From assembly GCA_036381615.1 (NCBI GenBank), contig DASVCL010000001.1, positions 1-64,000 of the forward strand: a stretch of 64,000 nt of DNA. The letters run 5' to 3'. Positions 26,081 to 35,169 of this stretch are shown here, piece by piece (within the stretch, counting starts at the first letter, position 1; each line of letters starts with the position of its first letter). The notes under the pieces were generated by a model. That model was not told the DNA's origin. It did no database searches and was given only the letters and a program-made list of their open reading frames with translations. The stretch comes from CALANV01 sp036381615. Lineage in GTDB: Bacteria; Pseudomonadota; Alphaproteobacteria; CACIAM-22H2. The position numbers and the translations under genes are program-made.

Positions 26081-27289
26081 ATGTCTGGCAAATTGCACCA
26101 TCCCGGACGGCGCCGGTTTCTGAAGGGGGTCGCCGCCGGCTTCGGCGCGGCAGCGACCGCGAGCTTCGTTCCGACGCGTTTCGCGATCGGTCAGCAGGCA
26201 AAGATCAAGCTGGGGCTGCTGCTGCCCTATTCAGGTACTTACGCGTCGCTCGGCCACAACATCACCGATGGCCTCAAGCTGCGGCTGCAGGAGGCAGGCG
26301 GCAGGCTGGGCGGCCGCGAGGTCGAGATCATCCAGCTCGACAGCGAGGCCAATCCGGCAAAGGCGCCCGCGAACACCAACAAGCTGATCGCGGGCGAAAA
26401 GGTCGATTTTCTGATCGGCCCCGTGCATTCGGGCGTGGCGATGGCGATGGCCAAGATCGTGCGCGAGGAAGGCACGATCATGATCAATCCGAACGCCGGC
26501 GCGGATGCCGTAACCGGTCCCATGTGTGCGCCCAACATTTTCCGCACGTCGTTCTCGAACTGGCAGCCGTGCTACCCCATGGGCAAGGTCATGATGGAGA
26601 ACGGCCACAAGCGTGTCGTGACCATGAGCTGGAAGTACGCGGCGGGCCAGGAGATGCTCGACGCGTTCGCGGACGGCTTCAAGGCGGCCGGCGGTACGAT
26701 CGTCAAGGAACTCTATGTGCCGTTCCCCGACGTCGAGTTTCAGGCGCAGCTCACCGAGATCGCCTCGCTCAAGCCCGACGCGGTCTTCGTGTTCTTCAGC
26801 GGCGGCGGTGCGATCAAGTACATGAAGGACTATGCGGCGGCCGGCTTGAAGGACAGCATCCCGCTCTATGGGCCGGGCTTCCTCACCGACGGCACGCTCG
26901 AAGCGGCCGGCGCGGCAGGCGAAGGGTTGTTCACTACCCTTCATTACGCAGACGACCTCGACAACGAGCTGAACAAAAAATTTCGTGCGGCCTTCAAGAA
27001 CGCCACCAAGCGCGATGCCGATGTCTTCGCCGTGCAGGGTTATGATACGGGCACGCTGCTATTGCAGGGTGTCAACGCGGTCAAGGGAGATGTCACGGCG
27101 AAGAAGGAAATCATCGCCGCGATGGAAAGGGCCGAAATCGACAGCCCGCGCGGCAAGTTCACCATGTCCAAGGCGCACAACCCGATCCAGGACATCTACC
27201 TGCGCAAATCGGTGAACGGCGTGAACAAGTTCGTCCGTGTCGCCGCAAAGGCGGTCGAAGACCCGGCCAAAGGCTGCAGGATGGCCTGA
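26081..27289 (+). CDS. ABC transporter substrate-binding protein (branched-chain/aromatic acid type)
   Basis: This 402-residue periplasmic binding protein of the Peripla_BP_6 (LivK-like) group has a twin-arginine-like signal (RRRFLKG at about 10-16, then an Ala-rich hydrophobic core). AGGGAGAG precedes the ATG. It opens a five-gene ABC operon beside bclA. Importers of this class often serve benzoate and other aromatic acids in box clusters, so benzoate uptake is a fair inference. Confidence 0.92.
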   Translation: MSGKLHHPGRRRFLKGVAAGFGAAATASFVPTRFAIGQQAKIKLGLLLPYSGTYASLGHNITDGLKLRLQEAGGRLGGREVEIIQLDSEANPAKAPANTNKLIAGEKVDFLIGPVHSGVAMAMAKIVREEGTIMINPNAGADAVTGPMCAPNIFRTSFSNWQPCYPMGKVMMENGHKRVVTMSWKYAAGQEMLDAFADGFKAAGGTIVKELYVPFPDVEFQAQLTEIASLKPDAVFVFFSGGGAIKYMKDYAAAGLKDSIPLYGPGFLTDGTLEAAGAAGEGLFTTLHYADDLDNELNKKFRAAFKNATKRDADVFAVQGYDTGTLLLQGVNAVKGDVTAKKEIIAAMERAEIDSPRGKFTMSKAHNPIQDIYLRKSVNGVNKFVRVAAKAVEDPAKGCRMA

Positions 27290-27362
27290 AGGCAAGTCTT
27301 CCGCCCGGCCTTCGGCAAGCCGCCGGCTGCCGGGGGTCGGGCGGCCATTTGCGGCGGGGAAA

Positions 27363-28229
27363 ATGTCTTTCTACCTCATTCAGGCGCTGAACGCGGTTCA
27401 GTACGGACTGTTGCTGTTTCTTGTCGCGTCGGGCCTCACGTTGATCTTCGGCATCATGGGCGTGATCAATCTCGCCCATGGTTCGTTCTACATGATCGGT
27501 GCCTATCTCGCGTACTGGCTGCATCTCGAGACCGGCAATCTGCTGCTCGCGGTCGTGATCGGCCTGCCATTGGCCGTTCTGCTCGGCCTCGCCGTCGAGC
27601 GGCTCGCGATCGGATTTCTGTACGCGCGCGACCACCTGTATCAGGTACTGCTGACCTACGGTCTGATCCTGATCTTCAACGAGTTGCAGCGAATTCTATG
27701 GGGAAACGATCCGCATGGGGTGCCGGTGCCCGATGCGCTGGCAGGCTCCGTGCCGCTGACCGAGACGCAGTCCTATCCCGTTTACCGGCTGTTCATTTCC
27801 GCTGCCTGCATCGCCGTCGCGGCGGGCATGTATGCGGTGATCCACAAGACGCGCCTCGGCATGACGATTCGTGCCGGGGCCGCCAACCGCGAGATGGTGC
27901 AGGTTCTCGGCATCGATATCGGTCGCCTGTTTGCGATCGTGTTCAGCCTGGGCGCCGCGCTTGCGGCGTTCTCGGGAATGCTCTCGGTCCCGGTCAGCTC
28001 GGTCTATCCGGGCATGGGCGAGCATGTCCTGATCATTTCATTCGTCGTCGTCGTCATCGGCGGCATCGGCTCGATCCTCGGCGCCTTCGTGGGCGCGATG
28101 CTGATCGGATTTGCCGACACGTTCGGGAAGGTTCTGGTGCCTGAGTTCGCCAGTATTGCCGTCTACGCGCTGATGGCGGCGATCCTCCTGTGGCGGCCGC
28201 AGGGCCTGTTCGGCAGCCGCACCGCATGA
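27363..28229 (+). CDS. Branched-chain-type ABC transporter permease (LivH family)
   Basis: This 288-residue inner-membrane permease has about eight helices and the family markers GVINLAHGSFYMIGAY near residue 35 and GSILGAFVGAMLIG near the C-terminus. GGCGGGGAA lies before the ATG at 27363. Its stop overlaps the next start (ATGA), so it is coupled with the LivM-type partner. It is part of the putative aromatic-acid importer. Confidence 0.93.
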   Translation: MSFYLIQALNAVQYGLLLFLVASGLTLIFGIMGVINLAHGSFYMIGAYLAYWLHLETGNLLLAVVIGLPLAVLLGLAVERLAIGFLYARDHLYQVLLTYGLILIFNELQRILWGNDPHGVPVPDALAGSVPLTETQSYPVYRLFISAACIAVAAGMYAVIHKTRLGMTIRAGAANREMVQVLGIDIGRLFAIVFSLGAALAAFSGMLSVPVSSVYPGMGEHVLIISFVVVVIGGIGSILGAFVGAMLIGFADTFGKVLVPEFASIAVYALMAAILLWRPQGLFGSRTA

Positions 28230-29233
28230 CAATGACCGCGCTTCCCCGTCACGTCCTGCTGGGACTTCTGGCAATCCTGGTCGTGCTGATCGTGCTGCCG
28301 ATGTTCGCGGACCGCTTTTACGTCCAGCTCGTCACGCGGATCATGGTGCTCGCGATCTTTGCGATGAGTCTCGACCTGCTGATCGGCTACGCGGGCCTGG
28401 TAAGCTTCGGCCACGCGGCGTTCTTCGGCCTTGCCGGCTACGCGCTGGCCATACTGCAGCGCGACGTCGAACTCGTCTCGATGTGGACGACGTTGCCGCT
28501 CTCGCTTGCGGCATGCGCTCTCGCCGCGCTGGTGATCGGGTGGTTCTCGATACGGACGTCGGGCATCTACTTCATCATGATCACGCTCGCGTTCGCGCAG
28601 ATGCTCTATTTCTTCTTCAACGATTCGCGCAGTTTCGGCGGATCTGACGGCATCTTCCTCTACCAGGCGCCGACGCTCGAGCTGTTCGGTACCGAAATTC
28701 TCGACCTCGGCCGCCGGGGCGAGCTGTACTACTTCGTCCTGGGCGCGCTGGTGGCAAGCTACGCCCTTGCGCGAATGATCCTGCAATCCCCCTTCGGCAG
28801 GGTCGTCACCGCGATCAAAATAAACGAGCCCCGAACGCGCGCGCTCGGCTACAACACGCGGCGATACAAGCTCGTGATATTCGTGATCGCGGGCGTACTC
28901 GCCGGCTTTGCCGGATATCTGAACGCTCTCCAGTTCGGCATCGTCAATCCTGCGCAGTTGAGCTGGCACCAGTCCGGCCAGGTGCTGGTGATCGTCATCC
29001 TGGGCGGCATCGGTACGCTCTATGGCCCGGTGCTTGGCGCGTTCGTTCTCGTCCTGCTCGAAGACTTCCTGTCGCACCTGACCGAGCACTGGCTTCTGAT
29101 CATCGGCTTTTTCGTCATTGCGGTGGTACTGCTGCTGCCGCGCGGCATCGCCAGCCTGCTCGAATTTCGGCCCTCGCGGCAGCCGGTCGGCGGTGAAGCC
29201 GAGGTGACGGTCCAGGAGGTGCGCCGTGCCTGA
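28226..29233 (+). CDS. Branched-chain-type ABC transporter permease (LivM family)
   Basis: This 335-residue second permease has many hydrophobic helices and the LivM markers GYAGLVSFGHAAFFGLAGY and GGIGTLYGPVLGAFV. The start at 28226 sits inside the LivH-type stop codon. An 8-bp overlap with the following ATPase gene keeps all subunits in one translated block. Confidence 0.93.
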   Translation: MTMTALPRHVLLGLLAILVVLIVLPMFADRFYVQLVTRIMVLAIFAMSLDLLIGYAGLVSFGHAAFFGLAGYALAILQRDVELVSMWTTLPLSLAACALAALVIGWFSIRTSGIYFIMITLAFAQMLYFFFNDSRSFGGSDGIFLYQAPTLELFGTEILDLGRRGELYYFVLGALVASYALARMILQSPFGRVVTAIKINEPRTRALGYNTRRYKLVIFVIAGVLAGFAGYLNALQFGIVNPAQLSWHQSGQVLVIVILGGIGTLYGPVLGAFVLVLLEDFLSHLTEHWLLIIGFFVIAVVLLLPRGIASLLEFRPSRQPVGGEAEVTVQEVRRA

Positions 29234-29981
29234 GCCGATCCTCCAAACCGAAATGCTGTCCAAGCATTACGGTGGCTTGGCCGCCGTCAGTGACGTGACC
29301 CTGCAATTCGAGACAGGGCAGGTCCACGCCGTGATCGGTCCGAACGGCGCGGGCAAGACCACATTGCTCAATCTTCTTTCCGGCGAGGTGCGGCCGACGC
29401 GGGGCCGGATCCGGTTCCAGGGGCGGGACATCACGGGACTCCCTCCGCACGTGATCTCGCAGCTGGGGATCGGCCGCTCGTTCCAACGGACGAACATCTA
29501 CCCGGCCCTGACATGCCTCGAAAACTGCTGGATCGCGGCGCAGTCGCGCGAGCGGACGTCGATGCGTTTCGTACCCAGATCGACCCGGGACGGAGCCGTC
29601 CGTGCGCGTGCCGAGGGTGCGCTGCGCGCCTGTGGGCTGGCAGACGCGTGGCACATGCCGGCCGGGGCGGTCAGCTATGGCGCGCAACGCCAGCTCGAGA
29701 TCGGCATGATGCTCGCGACCGAGCCGGAACTGATGCTCCTGGACGAGCCGCTCGCCGGCATGGGGCCTGACGAGTCGCTCAAGGTGGTCGAACTGCTGCG
29801 CCGACTCGCCGTAGAGCACACGTTGATCTTGATCGAACACGATATGGATGCGGTGTTCGCGGTCGCGGACCGCATCACCGTGATGGTCAACGGCAAGGTA
29901 CTCGAGACCGGTTCGCCCGAACGGATTCGCTCCAGCCAGGCCGTGCAGGAGGCCTATCTCGGCCGGGAAGAGATCGCATGA
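29226..29981 (+). CDS. Branched-chain-type ABC transporter ATP-binding protein (LivG family)
   Basis: This 251-residue ATPase has Walker A GPNGAGKTT near 38-46, the signature SYGAQRQLEIG (the SYGxQR form is normal in LivG proteins) and Walker B LMLLDEPLAGM, followed by the H-loop IEHDM. It starts at a GTG with GGAGGTG just upstream, inside the LivM-type gene. It energises the importer together with the LivF-type ATPase. Confidence 0.94.
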   Translation: MPEPILQTEMLSKHYGGLAAVSDVTLQFETGQVHAVIGPNGAGKTTLLNLLSGEVRPTRGRIRFQGRDITGLPPHVISQLGIGRSFQRTNIYPALTCLENCWIAAQSRERTSMRFVPRSTRDGAVRARAEGALRACGLADAWHMPAGAVSYGAQRQLEIGMMLATEPELMLLDEPLAGMGPDESLKVVELLRRLAVEHTLILIEHDMDAVFAVADRITVMVNGKVLETGSPERIRSSQAVQEAYLGREEIA

Positions 29982-30697
29982 CCGTCGCGCCGCCGATCAT
30001 CGAGGCCGATGACCTCCATACCTATTACGGGCCGAGCCACGTCCTGCATGGCGTGAGCATTGTCGTGCGACCGGGCGAAGCGGTGAGCCTGATGGGACGC
30101 AACGGCATGGGCAAGACGACGACGTTGCGCACGCTGATCGGCCTGACACCGCCGCGGCGCGGCTCGATCCGTGTTCACGGTCGCGACATGACCGGTGCGC
30201 CACCCCATCGCGTGGCGATGCAGGGGATTGCACTCGTGCCCGAAGGTCGCGGCATTTTCCCGAACCTTTCCGTGCGCGAACACCTCGTCATGGCGGCACG
30301 CCCGGGCCGTCACGGTCGCATGGACTGGACGCTGGAGCGTGTGCTGGACCTGTTTCCGCGGCTGGCGGAGCGTATCGGCAATATGGGCAATCAGCTCTCG
30401 GGCGGCGAACAGCAGATGCTGACGATCGGTCGCGCGCTCATGACCAACCCTGATCTGCTGCTCCTCGACGAGGCGACCGAAGGCCTCGCGCCGCTGATCC
30501 GCAAGGAGATCTGGAACGTCATTCGCCGGATCAAGGCGCTCGGGATCGCCACGCTGATCGTCGACAAGGATTTCCGCGCGCTCGGCACGGTTTGCGACCG
30601 CAGTATCATCCTGGCCAAGGGAAGGGTCGTGTTCGAGGGAACGACAAAGGACCTGGCCGGTCGTCCCGACATTCTGGCCCGTCATCTCGGCGTGTAA
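29978..30697 (+). CDS. Branched-chain-type ABC transporter ATP-binding protein (LivF family)
   Basis: This 239-residue ATPase has Walker A GRNGMGKTT, signature LSGGEQQM and Walker B LLLLDEATEGL. Its ATG overlaps the LivG-type stop as ATGA. It is the last subunit of the five-gene transporter. The residue after the H-loop region reads VDKDF where LivF proteins usually have EQN or EHD, a mild deviation. Confidence 0.93.
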   Translation: MTVAPPIIEADDLHTYYGPSHVLHGVSIVVRPGEAVSLMGRNGMGKTTTLRTLIGLTPPRRGSIRVHGRDMTGAPPHRVAMQGIALVPEGRGIFPNLSVREHLVMAARPGRHGRMDWTLERVLDLFPRLAERIGNMGNQLSGGEQQMLTIGRALMTNPDLLLLDEATEGLAPLIRKEIWNVIRRIKALGIATLIVDKDFRALGTVCDRSIILAKGRVVFEGTTKDLAGRPDILARHLGV

Positions 30698-30733
30698 GCC
30701 ATCGGCGGCACCATGGGGCAGGCTTCCGCCACT

Positions 30734-30751
30734 TGCATGCATTATCGTGCA
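30734..30751. promoter_or_regulatory. Candidate BoxR operator TGCA-TGCA-N6-TGCA
   Basis: TGCA (30734) directly followed by TGCA-TTATCG-TGCA (30738-30751) lies in the gap between the importer and the flavodoxin gene. It matches the motif before boxC and before boxR. Confidence 0.55.
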
Positions 30752-30844
30752 ACAGGAAGCGTGGCCGCGCGCAATCCGGGATAGGCCATCTATCCGACCG
30801 AGCCGATTTAGGCGCGTATCGCTTCCAGTCGGTCGTACATCACC

Positions 30845-30858
30845 TGCAATATAGTGCT
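30845..30858. promoter_or_regulatory. Candidate BoxR half-degenerate operator before the flavodoxin gene
   Basis: TGCA-ATATAG-TGCT differs from the TGCA-N6-TGCA motif at one base and shares the TATAGTGC core with the boxR upstream site. It lies 64 bp before the flavodoxin ATG. Confidence 0.45.
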
Positions 30859-30921
30859 TGCGCCCTACCCGGCGGCGCCTATATTCGAGGGCGAGCGCCC
30901 GCCAGCCGAGGAAGGACAGAC

Positions 30922-31398
30922 ATGCCGCAGCCCGTCACGATCCTGGTCGGCACCATGACAGGCACGGCCGAGATGGTCGCGCAGGAAATGGCCGATGTCC
31001 TGCAGCAGCAGGGTCATCGCGCCGAAGTCCTGCCGATGGACAATCTGGGGCCTGACGTGTTCGGGCGCGATGGCGTGTTTCTGATCTGCACGTCGACCTA
31101 CGGGCAGGGCGACGTGCCCGACAATGCGATGGCGTTCTTCGCACGGCTCGAGCAGGAGCGTCCCGATCTGTCCAGGTGCTCGTTCGGCGTCTTCGGGTTG
31201 GGGGACCGTACCTATACCGACACGTTCTGCTTTGGGCCGAAGCGGTTCGCCGCTCTTCTCGAGGAACTCGGCGCGCGGCGCATCGGCGACGTCTTCTGCC
31301 ACGACGCCAGCGCCGGAACCGTGCCCGAGGAGATCGGCGCGAGCTGGGTTGTCGAGTGGATCGCCACTGTCGACGCGGAACGCGAGTCGACGCACTGA
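30922..31398 (+). CDS. Flavodoxin domain protein (MioC-like)
   Basis: This 158-residue protein is a flavodoxin-fold FMN carrier. The phosphate loop GTMTGTAEMVA is at about 10-20, and the loops STYGQGD and FGLGDRTYTD are those of MioC/sulfite-reductase-type flavodoxins. GGAAGGACAGAC precedes the ATG. It sits between the importer and boxR with TGCA-type sites in its leader. With the FprA-type reductase in the box operon it could form the electron chain to BoxB; this is inference. Confidence 0.88.
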   Translation: MPQPVTILVGTMTGTAEMVAQEMADVLQQQGHRAEVLPMDNLGPDVFGRDGVFLICTSTYGQGDVPDNAMAFFARLEQERPDLSRCSFGVFGLGDRTYTDTFCFGPKRFAALLEELGARRIGDVFCHDASAGTVPEEIGASWVVEWIATVDAERESTH

Positions 31399-31455
31399 AC
31401 GTTCTGCTTCGACGAGTGTCTGTAGGGGCGGTCCGGGTCGGTTCGATCGGCCGGG

Positions 31456-32238
31456 TCAGGTCAGCTCAGCGACGAATTTCGTGATCGCCGCAAGCGTCTG
31501 CTCAGGTTGATCGCGATGCGGTGAATGGCGGCATGGCGACAGCATCAGGCGCCGTGCCGGTCCACGGACCTGACGTTCGATTGCGTCGACCTGTGCGATC
31601 GTCCCGTACTGGTCCTCGACCCCCTGGATGATAAGCACCGGCGCGGTCACCTGCGGCAAATAGGCCTCGATGTTCCAGGAACGGAACGCGGGATTGAGCC
31701 AGATGTCGTTCCAGCCCCAGAAGGCGTTGTCCACGTCGTCGTGATGGCGCGCGAGGCGCGCGCGCAGGTCCGTGGTCTCGTACGCGGTCTTCGCTTCGGC
31801 GATGGAGGCGATCGAAAGATCTTCGACGAAAACGTGCGGCGCCATCAGGACCAGTCCCGACACCGGATGCCGGGCCGCATGCAGAATCGCGATGGACGCC
31901 CCGTCCGAGTGGCCGACGAGGATCGGCCGCTCGATTCGGCGTGCCTGGAGAACCTCGGGCAGGACCAGGAACGCCTCGTCGTGCATATAGTCCACCGGTC
32001 GCGGCAAGGGCGCCGGATCCGACTTTCCATAGCCGCGACGCGAATAAACGAAGACCCGTCGCCCGGTGGCCGCAGCCAAGGTGGCGGGGACATCCCGCCA
32101 GAGCGAGACCGACCCGAGCCCCTCATGCAGCATGACGATCGCCGGCAAGTCAGGCGCGCGTCCGGGAATGTCGACGCATTCGAGCCTGGTCCCGCCTGCC
32201 ACCACGTAGTCTTGCGCCGGTGCCGTCACATCGTTCAT
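31456..32238 (-). CDS. Alpha/beta hydrolase
   Basis: This 260-residue alpha/beta-hydrolase has the nucleophile elbow GHSDGAS (Ser111), the acid Asp209 in GVEDQYG and a His at 238 in CRHSPH. The oxyanion region reads LHEGLGS. The ATG at 32238 has GAGGAG 6 bp upstream, so the longer frame to 32361 is not used. Similar hydrolases accompany box genes, where release of CoA or opening of lactone side products has been suggested. It is divergent from boxR. Confidence 0.88.
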   Translation of the reverse strand: MNDVTAPAQDYVVAGGTRLECVDIPGRAPDLPAIVMLHEGLGSVSLWRDVPATLAAATGRRVFVYSRRGYGKSDPAPLPRPVDYMHDEAFLVLPEVLQARRIERPILVGHSDGASIAILHAARHPVSGLVLMAPHVFVEDLSIASIAEAKTAYETTDLRARLARHHDDVDNAFWGWNDIWLNPAFRSWNIEAYLPQVTAPVLIIQGVEDQYGTIAQVDAIERQVRGPARRLMLSPCRHSPHRDQPEQTLAAITKFVAELT

Positions 32239-32346
32239 TCGCGTACTCCTCATCACCCCAGGTGGACGATGCCCGGCTGTGGCAAAGGGCCCTGCCGCGG
32301 CCTTCCCGGGCGAACCGGCGCTATGCAGCACCGGTAGCCTCGGATA

Positions 32347-32360
32347 TGTAGTATAGTGCA
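32347..32360. promoter_or_regulatory. Candidate BoxR autoregulatory operator
   Basis: TGTA-GTATAG-TGCA lies 46 bp before the boxR start and 108 bp before the divergent hydrolase start. One half-site differs from TGCA by one base. It shares the TATAGTGC core with the site at 30845. Confidence 0.5.
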
Positions 32361-32406
32361 TTGCCGTGAGGGCGATAGAGCCGGCAGCTGGACCTCAGAC
32401 AGGCCC

Positions 32407-33321
32407 ATGAGCACCACTGGAAACCGCAGTCTCAGACGCGAGGGCGATCCGACGGACTCCGATTATTTGCGTCAGCTCGGCGACCGGGTGCGCGAGGCCC
32501 GTGCCCGGCGCGGCATGACGCGCAAGATCCTCGCCCGCGACAGCGGTGTCTCGGAGCGCTACCTTGCCCAGCTCGAAACGGGACAAGGCAACGCCTCGAT
32601 TCTTCTTCTGCGTCAGATCGCGCACGCCATGGGCATGCCGCTCGTCGATCTCGTGCGCGAAGGGCCGGAGCGGCCGATCGAGCTGACGCTCCTGCTGCAC
32701 TTCTTGTCGCGCCTGCCGCCGCAGAAGCTCGAACGCGCACGCGACCTGCTGGTACAGGAATTCGGACCGGCCCCGGAAAGTCGCCGCAACCTGATTGCGC
32801 TGATCGGCTTGCGCGGCGGCGGCAAGTCCACGCTCGGCAGCCTTGCCGCCGAGCGGTTAGGGATACCGTTCGTCGAACTGGACCGCGAGATCGAGCGCGA
32901 GAGCGGAACGACTTTGAGCGAGATTTTCGCGCTTTACGGCCAGGCCGCCTATCGGCGCTACGAGCGTCGGGCGCTGGAAAGCGTGATTGCCCGCCATGAC
33001 CGTGCGATCATCACGACCGGCGGCAGCCTCGTTTCCGAGCCCGATACGTTCGACCTGCTGCTGTCGGCGTGCTTTACGGTCTGGATCAAGGCATCCCCCG
33101 AAGAACACATGAACCGCGTGATCGCGCAGGGCGATTACCGGCCGATGGCCGACAATGCCGAGGCCATGGAAGACCTGCGCCGCATTCTGGCCGGCCGTGA
33201 GTCGCTCTATGCCAAGGCCGATGCAACCATCGACACGTCCGGCCGCACGGTCGCCGAAAGCCTTGCCGAGCTGCTGGCGGTGATTGGCGACATGGTCAAG
33301 TCCGAGCGCCATCCGGCTTGA
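32407..33321 (+). CDS. boxR: BoxR/BzdR family regulator (XRE HTH fused to shikimate-kinase-like domain)
   Basis: This 304-residue repressor has an N-terminal XRE helix-turn-helix (about 20-85, RQLGDRVREARARRGMTRK) joined to a shikimate-kinase-like domain with Walker A GLRGGGKST at 134-142. That domain binds benzoyl-CoA in the BzdR/BoxR family and releases repression. It most likely controls the box operon, bclA and importer, and its own gene. The ATG at 32407 starts the conserved part. Full length. Confidence 0.94.
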   Translation: MSTTGNRSLRREGDPTDSDYLRQLGDRVREARARRGMTRKILARDSGVSERYLAQLETGQGNASILLLRQIAHAMGMPLVDLVREGPERPIELTLLLHFLSRLPPQKLERARDLLVQEFGPAPESRRNLIALIGLRGGGKSTLGSLAAERLGIPFVELDREIERESGTTLSEIFALYGQAAYRRYERRALESVIARHDRAIITTGGSLVSEPDTFDLLLSACFTVWIKASPEEHMNRVIAQGDYRPMADNAEAMEDLRRILAGRESLYAKADATIDTSGRTVAESLAELLAVIGDMVKSERHPA

Positions 33322-33496
33322 ACGCACGCAAGCTCGGCCGGGTACGCGAAGCGGCCGGGACGCTCGCGCCGATCGCGAACGGCTTTGGCCGCCCCCACTC
33401 CTGTCTCGCCGCCGGTGGAAATGCCTGGTGACGCGTGGCTGTCGGTGAAGGCCCTGCGTTCACGAATCTCAGGCCCGTGTTGGAGGCGGGCGACGC

Positions 33497-34642
33497 ATGG
33501 CAAAACGCGGCAATGATGACCCGGGCGAGAAGGTCGCGATGGTCCTTTCGGGAGGCGTTGCACTGGGCGCGTATCAGGCCGGTGCCTATGCGGCGCTTCA
33601 TGAGCGGGGCGAACCGCGTCTCGATTGGCTTGCCGGCGCCTCCGTCGGCGCCGTGAATGCGACGATCATTGCGGGCAATCCGCCTGAACGTCGGGTCGAG
33701 AGGCTGCGGCAGTTCTGGGCCAAGGCCGGATTGCCTATGCCATTGTCGGAGGCCGTGTCCCCGGTGCAGGGGCCATGGCGACACGCCCTCGGCTGGATGA
33801 GCGTGCTGCAAAGCCGTCTGTTCGGTCTTCCTGGTCTGTTTCGGCCGCGGGCGTCGCCATGGTCCCAAGAGCCGTGGAGCCCAGCCGGCGACTCGGTACA
33901 GAGGCTCGGCCTCTATGACCCGTCGCCGCTCCGCTCGACTCTCGGGGAGGTCGTCGATTTCGGGCGGCTGAACGGCAACGAAATCCGAGTCAGCGTTTTG
34001 ACCATCGATGTCACGAGCGGCGAGGAGGTCATCTTCGATACGGCGCGCGGTGATCGCATCGGGCCGGACCACTTGCTTGCAAGCTGCGGATTCCTGCCAG
34101 AGTTCCCGCCGGTATGGATCGGCAGGCGCCTGCTCGGCGATGGCGGCCTTGGGGCAAACGCGCCGATTGATGTCGTGCTCGGTGAGATCGGGACGGAAAG
34201 GGACATGCTTTGCTTCGTCGTCGATCTCTTCGCTCGCGACAGCGCTCCACCGCGGTCGCTCGAAGGCGCGGCGGCACGGCGGCTCGATCTGATCTTCAGC
34301 AATCAGGCGCGCCGCAGCCTTGATTTTCACCAGCAGGTATATCGGCTCCGCCACATGATCGCGCGGCTGGGCGCGCGGCTGCCGCCAGGGGTGAGGATGG
34401 AGGCAGAGATGGCGCCGGTTCTACGCGAGGGATACGACCACAGGATGACGGTTCTGTATCTCAGCCATCGCGCCCCGGCAGATGCACCCGGCGACAAGAC
34501 TTTTGATTTCTCGGCCGCGGCACTGGCGGAACGCTGGAACGCCGGCGCCCTCGACATGACCGCGGCGCTGCGGACACTGGCTGACCTGCCCAATCCATCG
34601 TCGCGTCCGCCGGGGCTGACCGTTCATCAGATCCGCCGCTGA
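33497..34642 (+). CDS. Patatin-like phospholipase family protein
   Basis: This 381-residue lipid acyl hydrolase has the oxyanion loop LSGGVALGAYQAGAY (17-31), the nucleophile Ser49 in GASVG and the catalytic Asp in GDGGLGANAP near residue 215, the Ser-Asp dyad of patatins. No signal peptide is seen, so it probably acts on the cytoplasmic face of the membrane. A DUF3734-like C-terminal segment (QARRSLDFHQQVYRLR) follows. It stands alone after boxR. Confidence 0.9.
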   Translation: MAKRGNDDPGEKVAMVLSGGVALGAYQAGAYAALHERGEPRLDWLAGASVGAVNATIIAGNPPERRVERLRQFWAKAGLPMPLSEAVSPVQGPWRHALGWMSVLQSRLFGLPGLFRPRASPWSQEPWSPAGDSVQRLGLYDPSPLRSTLGEVVDFGRLNGNEIRVSVLTIDVTSGEEVIFDTARGDRIGPDHLLASCGFLPEFPPVWIGRRLLGDGGLGANAPIDVVLGEIGTERDMLCFVVDLFARDSAPPRSLEGAAARRLDLIFSNQARRSLDFHQQVYRLRHMIARLGARLPPGVRMEAEMAPVLREGYDHRMTVLYLSHRAPADAPGDKTFDFSAAALAERWNAGALDMTAALRTLADLPNPSSRPPGLTVHQIRR

Positions 34643-34683
34643 TGGGCGGCGCCGTGTGATCCGCAGCGACTCTTGCCGATATC

Positions 34684-35169
34684 CTAGCGCAGCGGGATCG
34701 CCGTGACGCTGTTGAACGGCGATCCTTCGATGATCTTGGTCGACCAAACGAGATAAACGAGCACGTTCTTCTCGGCATCATAGAAGCGCGTTACCCGGAT
34801 TTCCTTGAACAGGAAGCTCGCGCGCTCGTCGAACACGACCTCGCCGTTCTTGCCGCGGTCGATATTGCCGACGATACGCACCGGTCCCGTCGCGCGGCAT
34901 GCGATACTCATGCGCGACGGATCCTCGGCGAGTCCCAATGCGCCGCCGACCCCGCCGGTCTCCGCGCGGCTGACATAGCAGGACGCGTTCTCCACCTTCG
35001 GGTCGTCGAACCGGTCGACGATGACCTTGTCGTTCGGGCCGACGAAACGGAACGTCGTGCTGACCTCGCCGATCCGTTTGGACTGGGCCCAGGTGTCGCC
35101 GGGAAGCAGTGCGGCCGCCACAGATATGGCGACCACTGCAGCAATACGCAGAATCATCATGTCGTCCAT
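34684..35169 (-). CDS. creA: CreA family protein
   Basis: This protein of about 161 residues has an N-terminal hydrophobic signal (ILRIAAVVAISVAAALLPGDTWAQ) and the CreA core (IGEVSTTFRFVGPNDKVIVDRFDDPKV), with a conserved Cys pair and a C-terminal SVTAIPLR. CreA proteins are periplasmic and of unknown function. The start among several nearby ATG codons (35157-35169) is uncertain because no clear ribosome site is present. Confidence 0.9.
   Translation of the reverse strand: MDDMMILRIAAVVAISVAAALLPGDTWAQSKRIGEVSTTFRFVGPNDKVIVDRFDDPKVENASCYVSRAETGGVGGALGLAEDPSRMSIACRATGPVRIVGNIDRGKNGEVVFDERASFLFKEIRVTRFYDAEKNVLVYLVWSTKIIEGSPFNSVTAIPLR

Noticed and set aside
29226..29981. Unusual ABC signature SYGAQRQ in the LivG-type ATPase
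   Set aside because: SYGxQR is the normal form of the signature in LivG proteins, so it is not a defect.
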